Assembly (NCBI RefSeq): GCF_002777255.1
Contig: NZ_CP017634.1
Location: forward strand, 4,290,903 to 4,354,902
From: Candidatus Formimonas warabiya
Lineage (GTDB): Bacteria > Bacillota > Dehalobacteriia > Dehalobacteriales > Dehalobacteriaceae
Length of the DNA stretch: 64,000 nucleotides
Direction of reading: 5' to 3'
Shown here: in pieces, positions 8,602-17,540 of the stretch
Layout of the letters: each line of letters starts with the position of its first letter
Position numbering within the stretch: position 1 is the first letter of the stretch
Translations under genes and position numbers: made by a program
Notes under the pieces: model-generated
Database searches by the model: none
Seen by the model: only the letters and a program-made list of their open reading frames with translations
Told to the model about the DNA's origin: nothing

Positions 8602-8811
8602 GCAGTTCTAAGGTTTGGTAAAAAGCAACCAAACCAAGAACTTGCTTCAGTCTCCCGCCTCGGGAGTCAAACGCCAACTAAGTCATGTATTTGCAGTCCT
8701 CGCGCTGCATTAGCAGTTCTAAAACTTGCTAAGAAGACCACTTAGCAAGTTAAGAACTTGCGTCAAAATTCAGATGGAGTAAAAGAATCCCCATCTGAAT
8801 TAAGAACTTGC
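8602..8811 (+). repeat. array of related hairpins before phnX
   Basis: Four stem-loops fill the gap before phnX. Hairpin 1 (8602-8645) and hairpin 3 (8713-8761) share a base, GCAGTTCTAA on the left and AAGAACTTGC on the right, but have different upper stems (GGTTTGGT/ACCAAACC and AACTTGCTAAG/CTTAGCAAGTT). Hairpin 4 (8768-8800, ATTCAGATGG/CCATCTGAAT) is again followed by TTAAGAACTTGC. Hairpin 2 is CTCCCG/CGGGAG (8652-8666). The repeated piece AGAACTTGCKTCA occurs three times. This could be a non-coding RNA, an attenuator or a degenerate mobile repeat; I do not recognise the family. Confidence 0.6.
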
Positions 8812-8842
8812 TTCAATGCCATAATGGGAAGGAAGGTATCCA

Positions 8843-9673
8843 ATGAACAAAATTAAAGCAGTGGTTTTTGACTGGGCGGGCACCGCCGTTGATTATGGCT
8901 GTTTTGCCCCCCTCCATGTCTTTGAGGAAGTTTTCCTGGAAAAGGGTATCGAAATTACCGGTGCGGAAGCACGGGGGCCCATGGGAATGCGGAAAATCGA
9001 CCATATCCGGGCCTTGTGCCAGATGGAAAGAATCTCCCAAGCCTGGAAAGAGCTGTTCGGCAGGCAGCCCGATGAGGGAGATGTCAGGGAACTTTATGGC
9101 AACTTTGAGCCCATGCTGCTCCAGATCCTGCCCGGCTATACCGATCCTGTCCCGGGCGTGGTGGAGCTTGTGTCCAGGCTGAGAGACCGAGGAATCAAAA
9201 TTGGCTCTACCACCGGATATTCGGCAAAGATGATGGAGATTGTCACCAAAGAGGCGGCACGCAAGGGATATCAGCCGGATTTGGTCGTAACCCCCGATGA
9301 AGTTCCAGCGGGTCGGCCTTATCCCTGGATGTGTTTTCAAAATGCCATCCGGCTGGGGGTCTACCCCATGAGCGCCATGGCCAAGGTAGGCGACACCGTC
9401 AGCGATATCCGGGAAGGAATCAACGCCGGCATGTGGAGCATTGGTGTAATTAAAGGCGGAAGCGAGCTGGGATTAAGCCAAACAGAAGTTAAAGCCATGA
9501 AAAAAAGGGAATTGAAAGAAAAAATCAATGAGGTATCGAGAAGATTCAAGGAAGCCGGCGCCCACTATGTAGTGAAGGAAATCGGTGAAGTCTTTGAGAT
9601 TATTGAGGATATTGAAAAACGGCTGAAAAAAGGTGCCCTACCCAATGCAAAAAATTGGAAAAAGTCTTCCTGA
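8843..9673 (+). CDS. phnX: PhnX, phosphonoacetaldehyde hydrolase
   Basis: HAD-superfamily phosphonatase, 276 residues. The nucleophile motif is [12 protein letters not shown] (Asp near residue 11), the cap region carries the [10 protein letters not shown] segment whose lysine forms the Schiff base with phosphonoacetaldehyde, and the acidic motif appears as [11 protein letters not shown]. It splits phosphonoacetaldehyde into acetaldehyde and phosphate. The ribosome site GGAAGG precedes the ATG. The next gene, phnW, supplies its substrate, so this operon has both the general C-P lyase route and the dedicated 2-aminoethylphosphonate route. Confidence 0.93.
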   Translation: MNKIKAVVFDWAGTAVDYGCFAPLHVFEEVFLEKGIEITGAEARGPMGMRKIDHIRALCQMERISQAWKELFGRQPDEGDVRELYGNFEPMLLQILPGYTDPVPGVVELVSRLRDRGIKIGSTTGYSAKMMEIVTKEAARKGYQPDLVVTPDEVPAGRPYPWMCFQNAIRLGVYPMSAMAKVGDTVSDIREGINAGMWSIGVIKGGSELGLSQTEVKAMKKRELKEKINEVSRRFKEAGAHYVVKEIGEVFEIIEDIEKRLKKGALPNAKNWKKSS

Positions 9674-9696
9674 TGAGATTATGGAGGGATATACAA

Positions 9697-10815
9697 ATGA
9701 ATATGAATGATCTGCCGGATAATCCTTATTTATTACTCACTCCCGGACCTTTATCCACCACCAAAACGGTGAAAGGGGCCATGCTCCGGGACTGGTGTAC
9801 CTGGGATAGTGACTACAATAATCTGGTGCAAGAGATCCGCGCTAGGCTTGTGAAATTGGCCACAAAGCATGTCCCGGAATATACTGCTGTCCTGATGCAG
9901 GGAAGCGGCACCTTTTCCGTCGAGGCTGTGATCGGAAGCGCTGTGCCGAGGGAGGGAAAGCTTTTGGTGTTGGCAAACGGAGCATACGGGAGCAGGATCG
10001 CCCAAATTGCCCAAGTTTTAGGGATCGCCACGGTGATCCAGGATAGCGGGGAAACTTCCCTGCCCAGCCTTGACAAACTTGAGGAAATGCTTGCCCGGGA
10101 TCAGGCCGTCACCCATGTGGCGGTTGTTCACTGTGAGACAACTACAGGGATCCTCAATCCCATTGCGGACATAGGTGAAATCGTCAAAAAGCATGACAAG
10201 GTATTTATCGTCGATGCCATGAGCAGTTTTGGCGGCATGGAGATGGATATTTCCGCCTTGAACATCGATTTTTTGATCAGCAGTGCCAACAAATGCCTTC
10301 AGGGCGTTCCCGGCTTTGGCCTGATCATTGCCAGGACAAGGGAGCTTTTAAAATGCGGGCGCCGGGCCCGGTCCTTATCCCTGGATCTTTATGACCAGTG
10401 GGAGACCATGGAAAAGCACGGGGGAAAATGGAGATATACTTCTCCCACCCATGTCGTGCGCGCTTTTTATCAGGCTTTGCTGGAGCTGGAAGAAGAGGGA
10501 GGCATTCCGGCCAGGAGCCAAAGGTATCGGGAGAATCAGCGCTGTTTGGCAGAGGGTATGGCGGAACTGGGATTCCAGGTCTTGCTTGATCCGTCTATCC
10601 AATCCCCCATTATTACCTCATTCTATTTTCCGGACCACCCGGATTTCCGCTTTACCGTTTTTTATCAGACCCTCAAAGAACAGGGATTTGTCATTTATCC
10701 GGGGAAAATATCTCATGCGGACACCTTCCGCATCGGCAATATTGGCGATGTCCATTTAGAGGATATCAAAAGACTGCTTCTTGCCGTCAAGAACAGCTGT
10801 TATTGGGTTAGATGA
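9697..10815 (+). CDS. phnW: PhnW, 2-aminoethylphosphonate-pyruvate transaminase
   Basis: Class-V PLP aminotransferase, 372 residues. It moves the amino group of 2-aminoethylphosphonate to pyruvate, giving phosphonoacetaldehyde for PhnX. Recognisable parts are [10 protein letters not shown] at the N-terminus, the [10 protein letters not shown] segment, VDAMSSFGG with the PLP aspartate and [12 protein letters not shown] with the PLP lysine. An in-frame start at 9655 would lie inside phnX; the ATG at 9697, after GGAGGG, gives the normal family N-terminus. Its 3' end overlaps the convergent helicase gene by 8 bases, leaving no room for a separate terminator. Confidence 0.93.
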   Translation: MNMNDLPDNPYLLLTPGPLSTTKTVKGAMLRDWCTWDSDYNNLVQEIRARLVKLATKHVPEYTAVLMQGSGTFSVEAVIGSAVPREGKLLVLANGAYGSRIAQIAQVLGIATVIQDSGETSLPSLDKLEEMLARDQAVTHVAVVHCETTTGILNPIADIGEIVKKHDKVFIVDAMSSFGGMEMDISALNIDFLISSANKCLQGVPGFGLIIARTRELLKCGRRARSLSLDLYDQWETMEKHGGKWRYTSPTHVVRAFYQALLELEEEGGIPARSQRYRENQRCLAEGMAELGFQVLLDPSIQSPIITSFYFPDHPDFRFTVFYQTLKEQGFVIYPGKISHADTFRIGNIGDVHLEDIKRLLLAVKNSCYWVR

Positions 10816-12865
10816 AATCGGGATCCTGATAACAGGTCAACGGTGCGTACTCCAAGATAATTTTCCGTGTCTCATCCCTGAAGGCGACTGTCAATTCGGT
10901 ATAATGGGGTAGTTCCCGGATTTCCGTGATCACGCCTTTGCCAAAGAAGGCATGATGCACAAGCAAGCCTGCACAGACGTCGTCTTTTCTCAGCTGCGGT
11001 GCGGCGGCATCAAATGGATTCTGGTGCGCAAAAAGCCTTTTGCCCGGTTTCTTTTTTTGCTCTTGACCGGGTCCGGACAAATCCAGCTCCTGAATAAAAG
11101 GGCTGGGCGTCACTCTGATGGTTTTTCCTTTACTGATCCGCGTCCGGGTGTGTAAAATGAAAAGATTGTTTTTGGCTCGGGTCAGGGAAACATAAAACAA
11201 ACGGCGTTCTTCCTCTTGCTGGGCCTCTGTTTCCGCATTGTAATGGGGAAACATGCCCTCCTCCGCTTCCACGATAAACACCGTATCAAATTCCATCCCT
11301 TTGGCGGCATGGCTGGTCATCAGCTTAACCGTATCAAGGCTTTTTTCCGCATGCACCTGATCCACCAGCAAAAGAAAATCATCCAGGGATTTGCCGGTCT
11401 GCCCGAACTGAACTAAGGTGGAGCGCAATTCTTCCACATTTTCCAGGCGGCGCAGTCCTTCCGTGCTCCGGTTCTGTTTCAGATAATCCAGGTACCCGGT
11501 ATGATCAAGAACCAAATCATAGATTTCCTCCAAATTATTGAGCTGACGTAGTTTTTCCAGTACAGGCCGGAGGGCGTGCAGAGATTGATCTGCCCAGACA
11601 GGGTCAGGCTTCCTGCCGGCTTTCCCCATCACCAAGCCCGCCTTTTTCGGATCATCCCCATGTATCATCGCCACCAGGGAGGCGGCTTTCGCCAGCGCTC
11701 TCTGATCCTCCGGATTTTGGCACAGCCGGTAAAAGGACAAAATATTTTGGATTTCGTTTCTCTGAAAGAACCCAGGTCCGCCAAATACTTGATAGGGAAT
11801 GCCCAGAGAGGAAAACACTTCTTCATAGACCCGGCTTAAAATATTAATTCTGTACAGGACGGCAAAGTCCCCGTATTTCTTGCCGCCTTGCACACCTTCC
11901 CTGATCACGTCCACCACCTGGCAGGCTTCCTCCTCCGCATTGGCGAAAGACAGGACCATAATAGGGTTGCCGGCCTCCCGGGCGGTCCAGAGAGGTTTTT
12001 CCCGGCGATTTTGATTATTCCGGATCAGTCGGTTGGCCGCGGCAACGATCTCCTGAGTGGAACGGTAGTTTTGCTCCAGAAAATATGTTTTGCAGTTAGG
12101 AAAATCACGCTGAAAGTTCAGCATAATATTGACATCCGCGCCCCGGAAGCCATAAATCGCCTGGTCAAAATCCCCTACAGCCACGATGTTTCCCCGGTCC
12201 CGGGCCAGCGATTTCAGAATGGCGTGCTGCACCGGATTAATATCCTGGTATTCATCAACCAGCAAAAAGGAAAACCGGTTCCGGTAATGATCCAAGGCCT
12301 CCCCGTATTTTTCAAAAACAAAAGCACACCAGAGGAGCAGGTCGTCGTAATCCAGGGCATTGTTCTGCCGCTTATAAGCACAATACTGCCGGTAGAAATC
12401 CTGTAAATGGAGTTCCTCCAGAATTTCCCGGCTGCGCAGATTGCACGCCAGCGTTAATTTCTCAATGATGTAAGCCGGATGATCCTGCTGGTTTAGTTCT
12501 TTCTTGATCTGATTCACCAGGGCATACTGATGGGATTCGTCAATAATACGGAAATCCGCCGTAAAGCCCGGCGGCGGGTAGTTACGGAGAACCTGGGCGG
12601 CAAAGCTGTGCAGGGTCGCCACATATACCTTTTCCCCCACATTATTTTTAATTCTTTCCCGCATTTCACCGGCAGCCCGGTTGGTGAAAGTGACCGCCAT
12701 GATCTGCTCCGCCTTTGCCTGGCCGGACAAGAGGATCTCGGAAATCAAACTTACCAGGGTACCCGTTTTTCCTGTGCCCGGTCCACTGACAATGAGCAGC
12801 TGTCCGCAGGGGTTGCTGACGATATTCAGTTGCTGCCGGTTTAAATGTGCATGTATCTGGCGGAT
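10808..12865 (-). CDS. UvrD/PcrA-like superfamily 1 DNA helicase, start codon unclear
   Basis: ATP-dependent DNA helicase of the UvrD/Rep/PcrA class. From the N-terminus: Q-motif LNRQQLNIV, Walker [11 protein letters not shown] (bases 12,764-12,784), [12 protein letters not shown], Walker [44 protein letters not shown] and [10 protein letters not shown]. The first conventional start in frame is a TTG at 12,748, but that would remove the Walker A and Q motifs. Reading upstream, the frame is open until a TGA at 12,872-12,874 and has no ATG, GTG or TTG in between. An ATC at 12,865 stands 10 bases after AAGGAG and is taken as the provisional start; a sequencing error or 5' frameshift is equally possible. 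The tail probably acts as a protein contact. Confidence 0.8.
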   Translation of the reverse strand: MRQIHAHLNRQQLNIVSNPCGQLLIVSGPGTGKTGTLVSLISEILLSGQAKAEQIMAVTFTNRAAGEMRERIKNNVGEKVYVATLHSFAAQVLRNYPPPGFTADFRIIDESHQYALVNQIKKELNQQDHPAYIIEKLTLACNLRSREILEELHLQDFYRQYCAYKRQNNALDYDDLLLWCAFVFEKYGEALDHYRNRFSFLLVDEYQDINPVQHAILKSLARDRGNIVAVGDFDQAIYGFRGADVNIMLNFQRDFPNCKTYFLEQNYRSTQEIVAAANRLIRNNQNRREKPLWTAREAGNPIMVLSFANAEEEACQVVDVIREGVQGGKKYGDFAVLYRINILSRVYEEVFSSLGIPYQVFGGPGFFQRNEIQNILSFYRLCQNPEDQRALAKAASLVAMIHGDDPKKAGLVMGKAGRKPDPVWADQSLHALRPVLEKLRQLNNLEEIYDLVLDHTGYLDYLKQNRSTEGLRRLENVEELRSTLVQFGQTGKSLDDFLLLVDQVHAEKSLDTVKLMTSHAAKGMEFDTVFIVEAEEGMFPHYNAETEAQQEEERRLFYVSLTRAKNNLFILHTRTRISKGKTIRVTPSPFIQELDLSGPGQEQKKKPGKRLFAHQNPFDAAAPQLRKDDVCAGLLVHHAFFGKGVITEIRELPHYTELTVAFRDETRKIILEYAPLTCYQDPDFI

Positions 12866-13125
12866 GGCCGATCAACTCCTTTTTTGCCGTTCCTGCCGTT
12901 TTCCGTAATCCCAGCATCCGGGGGAATAGGGCTTAAACGATTATAACAAATCCCCGGTTTTATTGCCAGGGGAGGAAAAGGGAAATGCAGCCCATGCCGG
13001 AAATCAAAAAATTAGCCGGGATAAAGGGTATAAATAGGTAAAAAGTTTTAAAAGAAAGATCCTTTTTGGGGCTCCCAAGCAATATATATAAACTAAGCCA
13101 AATCTGATGCAAGCGGGGGATGGAA

Positions 13126-13761
13126 ATGTTCCCGGAAAACAATGTGATGATGTTTCTGCAATTGGGTACGGGATTCTTCTGGATCCTAACCTATGTGCTC
13201 ATTATTAAACGGGGGTTTCAGGACAGGACGTACGGGATGCCCATGGCGGCAATCTGTGCCAATATTTCCTGGGAGTTCATCTTCTCCTTTATTTACCGGT
13301 ACAATGAGCTCCAAGCGGTGATCAACATGATCTGGTTTTCCCTGGATGCGGTTATTTTGATGCAATACCTGCTCTTTGGGGGAAAGGATTTTAAGAAATA
13401 CTTACCGCTAAAGTATTTTTTGCCAAGTTTTGTGCTCACTCTGGTTTTAAGCTTTTTGATCATTCTGGCGGCCAGCTATGAATTCCAAGATTTCGAAGGG
13501 AAATATGCTGCTTTCTCCCAGAATTTGATGATGTCCGTCTTGTTTGTTTCCTTATTTTTCAGGCGGGGCAATTTGTCCGGCCAGTCAATATCCATTGGGG
13601 TTTTTAAAATGATCGGCAGCCTGCTGCCGGCTGTGGCTTTTATCCTCTACTTCCCGTCTCCCCTGATTACCATGCTGGCCGTCGCCACCTTCATCTTCGA
13701 CCTCATCTACATCCTTCTCATGTCACGGATGTCAAAGTTGTCACGGGGACAGCTCCATTGA
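13126..13761 (+). CDS. multi-pass membrane protein resembling Pyr4/PaxB transmembrane terpene cyclases
   Basis: 211 residues with about seven hydrophobic helices and short loops. The segment AAICANISWEFIFSFIY (second to third helix) and the final FIFDLIYILLM match the places where Pyr4/PaxB-type transmembrane terpene cyclases keep their essential Glu (here Glu50) and Asp (here Asp192). Size and helix count also fit. No prenyltransferase or epoxidase gene is nearby, so a role in terpene synthesis is unsupported by context and the family link is from memory of the motif. The ATG at 13,126 has 7-base spacing after GGGGG and is preferred to the ATG at 13,120. The last dozen codons run into a dispersed palindrome, so the natural C-terminus may have been replaced. 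Confidence 0.6.
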   Translation: MFPENNVMMFLQLGTGFFWILTYVLIIKRGFQDRTYGMPMAAICANISWEFIFSFIYRYNELQAVINMIWFSLDAVILMQYLLFGGKDFKKYLPLKYFLPSFVLTLVLSFLIILAASYEFQDFEGKYAAFSQNLMMSVLFVSLFFRRGNLSGQSISIGVFKMIGSLLPAVAFILYFPSPLITMLAVATFIFDLIYILLMSRMSKLSRGQLH

Positions 13762-13881
13762 CATTGGTCGGTTAACATTACCCCGGCATGTCATGGAGAC
13801 AGTCGCATGTCAAGGGTGTCAAGGGGACAGGTCCCTTGACATTAAATTTAAAGGGTGTCAAGGGGACAGGTCCCTTGACAT
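13740..13881 (+). repeat. three copies of dispersed GGGGACAGGTCCC palindrome
   Basis: A copy with changes lies at 13,740-13,764 and covers the stop of the preceding gene. Two perfect copies follow at 13,817-13,842 and 13,856-13,881, as a 39-base direct tandem unit. Each is a hairpin with TGTCAAGGGGACA on one side. The same element occurs elsewhere in the window. Confidence 0.85.
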
Positions 13882-14036
13882 TAAATTTATGCCCTTTAAG
13901 AAAAATTGTTGATGACATTTTAATAAAGGGGATAGGCTTATCAACATAAGTACTACAATATTGAAAAATTCTAAGTATGGAAATATAAATATTTTAAGGA
14001 GTATTTTAAACATACATTGAATCATATAATAGAATT

Positions 14037-14063
14037 ATGTCAAGGGACCTGTCCCCTTGACAT
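14037..14063 (-). repeat. dispersed palindrome, inverted copy
   Basis: A copy of the same element facing the opposite way to those at 13,817-13,881, with GGGACCTGTCCCC at its core. The two groups bracket an AT-rich stretch of about 150 bases, a paired-repeat layout seen in REP/BIME-type elements. That stretch (13,882-14,036) contains no recognisable gene. Confidence 0.75.
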
Positions 14064-14094
14064 TCCCCTTGACATTCTCATGACATTCGATCTC

Positions 14095-14124
14095 TTGACA
14101 AATGCGACTAGGTGGTCGTATAAT
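14095..14124 (+). promoter_or_regulatory. consensus promoter of tetR-rph operon
   Basis: A perfect -35 TTGACA (14,095-14,100) and perfect -10 TATAAT (14,119-14,124) are 18 bases apart. The first TetR-type operator fills the spacer between them, so a bound repressor would block RNA polymerase directly. Confidence 0.85.
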
Positions 14125-14196
14125 AAAATCATCATATGACCAGGTAGTCGCAAATGAAGGATTTTTTTTTGCTAATAATACGACTGCCTGGTCACA
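14103..14196 (+). promoter_or_regulatory. three TetR-type operator copies
   Basis: Three related imperfect palindromes: TGCGACTAGGTGGTCGTA (14,103-14,120, inside the promoter spacer), ATGACCAGGTAGTCGCA (14,136-14,152) and ACGACTGCCTGGTCACA (14,180-14,196, just before the ribosome site). They share the half-site CGACY/RGTCG with a GG or CC centre. Placement upstream of a TetR gene suggests autorepression, with release by an inducer that may be a rifamycin. Confidence 0.75.
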
Positions 14197-14214
14197 CTAT
14201 AGGAGGTAAAAGCA

Positions 14215-14811
14215 ATGCCCAAAAATACCTTTTACAATTTAAGTGATGAAAAGAAAGGCCGCATATTCGACGCTGCCCTGCAGGAGTTCTCAACCCGGAG
14301 GTTCAGCGAGGCATCCCTTAACCAGATCATCAAGAATGCAGGTATACCTAAGGGCAGTTTCTATCAATATTTTGACAACAAAGAAGACCTCTATCTCTAT
14401 ATGATAGAAGTAGTTGGAAAAGAAAAGACAGAAATTCTCAGTAACGTGAAAGGAATGGATCCGGATGCAGACGTTTTTGAAGTGATTATGCATAGAACCA
14501 GAGAATTCCTGGAACGAGGAAAAGTAAAACCGGGATATGTCGAGGCAGCGATGCTGATGGAGATAGATAACAGTGAATTTATTAAGAAAATCCGTAAATC
14601 ATCCACTGATAGATATGTAAAAATGCTTGAACATGATAAAGAGCGCGGTCTTATCAAACCGGAAGTTGATTCCGAACTTGTGATCAATATGATTTCCACA
14701 TTCAATTTAAATGAGTATTTCAGGAACGGTTCAGACAAGGAAAGGTATTTAAAGATTCTGAGCGATGCTATCAAGATTATCAAGGAAGGCGTTGCAGTGT
14801 CTAAGGATTGA
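14215..14811 (+). CDS. TetR-family transcriptional repressor
   Basis: 198 residues. The N-terminal helix-turn-helix domain (about residues 10-58) has the TetR pattern, including FSEASLNQIIKNAGIPKGSF and YFDNKEDLYLYM; the rest is a helical ligand-binding and dimer domain. The start follows AGGAGG. It is the first gene after a consensus promoter carrying three operator copies and precedes rph by 56 bases, so it most likely represses itself and the rifampicin kinase. The ligand is not known. Confidence 0.9.
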   Translation: MPKNTFYNLSDEKKGRIFDAALQEFSTRRFSEASLNQIIKNAGIPKGSFYQYFDNKEDLYLYMIEVVGKEKTEILSNVKGMDPDADVFEVIMHRTREFLERGKVKPGYVEAAMLMEIDNSEFIKKIRKSSTDRYVKMLEHDKERGLIKPEVDSELVINMISTFNLNEYFRNGSDKERYLKILSDAIKIIKEGVAVSKD

Positions 14812-14867
14812 CAGATATGATTACCTGGCCGGTTTGACATCCAAAATAAATAGAAAGGAGAATATGT

Positions 14868-17486
14868 ATGAATTCATATGTACTTGGTTTTCGGGAAATC
14901 GATCAAACAAAGCTTGCGACGGTCGGGGGCAAAGGCGCCAACCTGGGGGAACTATCCAGGATTGAAGGAATACAAGTGCCGGAGGGCTTTTGCGTCACTA
15001 CCGATGCGTATAAAGAAATGATTGGGAATAACGAGGAGTTTAATTCACTGCTGAAACAGTTGTCCCTTCTAAAAGCGGACAACAGGGAAGGTATTGGTGA
15101 AATCAGCGCGAAAATCCGCAAGGTCATCGAAGGAATCGCTATTCCGAAAGGCATCGATCAGGAGATTACCCGTCATCTTGAACAGCTTGGTGAAAAAAAT
15201 GCCTATGCCGTGCGTTCCAGTGCCACGGCGGAGGATCTGCCGACGGCCTCCTTTGCGGGACAGCAGGATACGTATTTAAATATTATCGGAAAGGAAGCGA
15301 TCCTCAGGCACATCAGCAAGTGCTGGGCATCGCTTTTTACGGACCGGGCAGTGATCTACCGCATGCAGAACAATTTCGACCACAACAAGGTCCAGTTGTC
15401 TGTGGTCATCCAGAGGATGGTTTTCCCAGAGGCGGCGGGGATCATGTTTACGGCCGATCCAGTCACGTCCAACAGGAAGGTTGCATCCATCGACGCCAGC
15501 TTTGGGCTGGGCGAGGCTCTGGTCTCCGGCCTGGTAAACGCAGATAACTATAAGGTACGTGACGGCAGAATCATTGATAAGAAGATATCCGCTAAGAAGC
15601 TGGCTATCTATGCCTTAAAAGAAGGTGGAACTGAGGAGAAGAAGATTGAGGCTGAACATCAGAATAGGCAGACGCTGACAGACGAGCAGATTTTGGAGCT
15701 TGAGAAAACAGGCAGACGGATTGAAGCCTATTTTAGCCGCCCCCAGGATATCGAATGGTGCCTGTACGAGAATAAATTCTTTATCGTCCAGAGCCGTCCC
15801 ATCACTACCTTATACCCCATACCGGACGTGCAGGATGGGAAAAACCATGTGTATATGTCTTTCAGCCATCAACAGATGATGACCGATGCCATGAAACCAT
15901 TGGGGGTATCTTTTTTTCAGCTATTGTCTGACGAGTTTCCCCTGATTCAAGTCGGCGGAAGGTTGTTCTTCGATATCGCGCACGATTTGGCTTCTCCCAC
16001 GGGACAAAAGATCGTAGTCATGGCTGCGGGCAAAATGGACCCTCTCATGCATAACGCGATCAAGAGCATAATGAAGCGAAAAGCCTTTATGAAATCATTG
16101 TCGCGCGGTAAAAAAGCCTTCAGTATGGGTTCCGGGTATTTCTCATGGGAGCTGCCCGTTCAGTTTATCAAGATATACCGCAGCAACGATACAGCCATCG
16201 TTCAGACTCTAATGTCCCAGAATGAAGCGTCTATTAGAGATCTGCAGCAAAGGATTGCAAGCCTGTCCGGGGACGAACTGTTTGCCTTCATTATAGAAGC
16301 TCATAAGCAATTAAAAGAAGCTATGTATAAAGGCATGGGAACGGTTTATGTCGGGATATATGCAGTGAGTTGGATTAATAAGAAAATGGAAAAATGGCTG
16401 GGCGAAAAGAGTGCAGCAGATTCGCTTTCCCAATCGGTACCCAACAATGTCACATCGGAAATGGGGCTAGCGCTGTTGGATGTAGCAGACGTCGTCCGGC
16501 AATATCCCGCAGTGATGGAGTATTTCCAACAGGCCAATAATGTGACTTTTTTTGAGGATTTGGCCAAGTTGGAAGGCGGCAATGCTGTCAGCAAATCCAT
16601 ACGAGCGTATCTTGAAAAATACGGCATGCGTTGCTCCGGTGAGATCGATATCACCAGGCCCCGCTTCAGCGAACAGCCGACCGTGCTCGTCCCCATGATT
16701 TTCAGCAACATCAAGAACTTTGAGCCGAATGCTCATAACACTATATTTGAGCAGGGCCTGCTGGAAGCTAAGCAGAAGGAACAGGATCTCCTCAACCGTT
16801 TGGAACAGTTGCCCGGTGGAAAACAAAAGGCCAAAAAGACGAGGAAGATGATTAGCCGTTTGCGCAATTTCACCGGCTTTCGGGAATACCCGAAATATAT
16901 CATGGTCGGGTATTACTGGGTCATCAAGCAAGCCCTGCTGAAGGAAGCCGTTAAGCTCGTGCAAAAGGGGGTTATCCGGGAAAAGGAGGATATCTACTAT
17001 CTATCTTTTGAGGAACTCCGGGAGGTCGTTCGTACAAACCGGCTGGATTACGGCATCATAACGAAGCGAAAAGAGGAATACGAGGTCTATGAGAAGCTGA
17101 CGCCACCGCGGATAATGACGTCCGAGGGCGAGATTATATCCGGTGAATACGATACCGGCAGCATCCCGAAAGGTGCTTTGGCGGGTATACCCGTTTCATC
17201 CGGAACTATTGAAGGCCGGGCACGGGTCATTTTAAGAATGGAGGATGCCGACATAGAGGAGGGCGATATTTTGGTCACCGTATTTACCGACCCAAGTTGG
17301 ACGCCGGTATTTGTCTCGATCAAAGGCTTGGTGACAGAAGTTGGCGGGATGATGACCCACGGTGCTGTAATTGCCAGAGAATACGGCCTGCCTGCGGTTG
17401 TAGGCGTGGAAAACGCTACCAGGTTCATTAAAGACGGACAGCGGATCCGGGTAAACGGAGCGGAAGGGTATGTAGAAATACTGTAA
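14868..17486 (+). CDS. rph: rifampicin phosphotransferase (Rph)
   Basis: 872 residues, the usual length of Rph. Such enzymes use ATP to phosphorylate the C21 hydroxyl of rifamycins, giving AMP and phosphate, and so confer resistance. The N-terminal ATP-binding domain starts with the VGGKGANLGELS segment and includes [20 protein letters not shown] (about residues 111-130). The middle region (about 320-760) corresponds to the rifamycin-binding domain, and the C-terminal swivelling domain holds the catalytic histidine in GGMMTHGAVIARE, His831. Phosphoenolpyruvate synthase is the nearest alternative; the length, domain order and C-terminal wording favour Rph. A scrap of a second related gene lies at 46,318-46,440. 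Confidence 0.88.
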   Translation: MNSYVLGFREIDQTKLATVGGKGANLGELSRIEGIQVPEGFCVTTDAYKEMIGNNEEFNSLLKQLSLLKADNREGIGEISAKIRKVIEGIAIPKGIDQEITRHLEQLGEKNAYAVRSSATAEDLPTASFAGQQDTYLNIIGKEAILRHISKCWASLFTDRAVIYRMQNNFDHNKVQLSVVIQRMVFPEAAGIMFTADPVTSNRKVASIDASFGLGEALVSGLVNADNYKVRDGRIIDKKISAKKLAIYALKEGGTEEKKIEAEHQNRQTLTDEQILELEKTGRRIEAYFSRPQDIEWCLYENKFFIVQSRPITTLYPIPDVQDGKNHVYMSFSHQQMMTDAMKPLGVSFFQLLSDEFPLIQVGGRLFFDIAHDLASPTGQKIVVMAAGKMDPLMHNAIKSIMKRKAFMKSLSRGKKAFSMGSGYFSWELPVQFIKIYRSNDTAIVQTLMSQNEASIRDLQQRIASLSGDELFAFIIEAHKQLKEAMYKGMGTVYVGIYAVSWINKKMEKWLGEKSAADSLSQSVPNNVTSEMGLALLDVADVVRQYPAVMEYFQQANNVTFFEDLAKLEGGNAVSKSIRAYLEKYGMRCSGEIDITRPRFSEQPTVLVPMIFSNIKNFEPNAHNTIFEQGLLEAKQKEQDLLNRLEQLPGGKQKAKKTRKMISRLRNFTGFREYPKYIMVGYYWVIKQALLKEAVKLVQKGVIREKEDIYYLSFEELREVVRTNRLDYGIITKRKEEYEVYEKLTPPRIMTSEGEIISGEYDTGSIPKGALAGIPVSSGTIEGRARVILRMEDADIEEGDILVTVFTDPSWTPVFVSIKGLVTEVGGMMTHGAVIAREYGLPAVVGVENATRFIKDGQRIRVNGAEGYVEIL

Positions 17487-17540
17487 GGTGCTGAGACGAT
17501 ATTTTCGAGTCCAAGAATCCCGGAAGAAAGGACGGAGCAA

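Noticed and set aside
8602..8811. Hairpin array considered as integron attC sites
   Set aside because: The conserved foot does not have the RYYYAAC/GTTRRRY core and there is no integrase or cassette structure.
12666..12917. An 83-codon frame across the helicase start (minus strand)
   Set aside because: It is the wrong frame of the helicase: translation shows low-complexity, Arg/His-rich text, while the other frame has the Q and Walker A motifs. Only its first codons could matter if the gene is frameshifted.
14868..17486. rph gene considered as phosphoenolpyruvate synthase
   Set aside because: Length and middle domain fit rifampicin phosphotransferase and a TetR gene with operators precedes it; the C-terminal histidine motif is shared by both families and does not decide.
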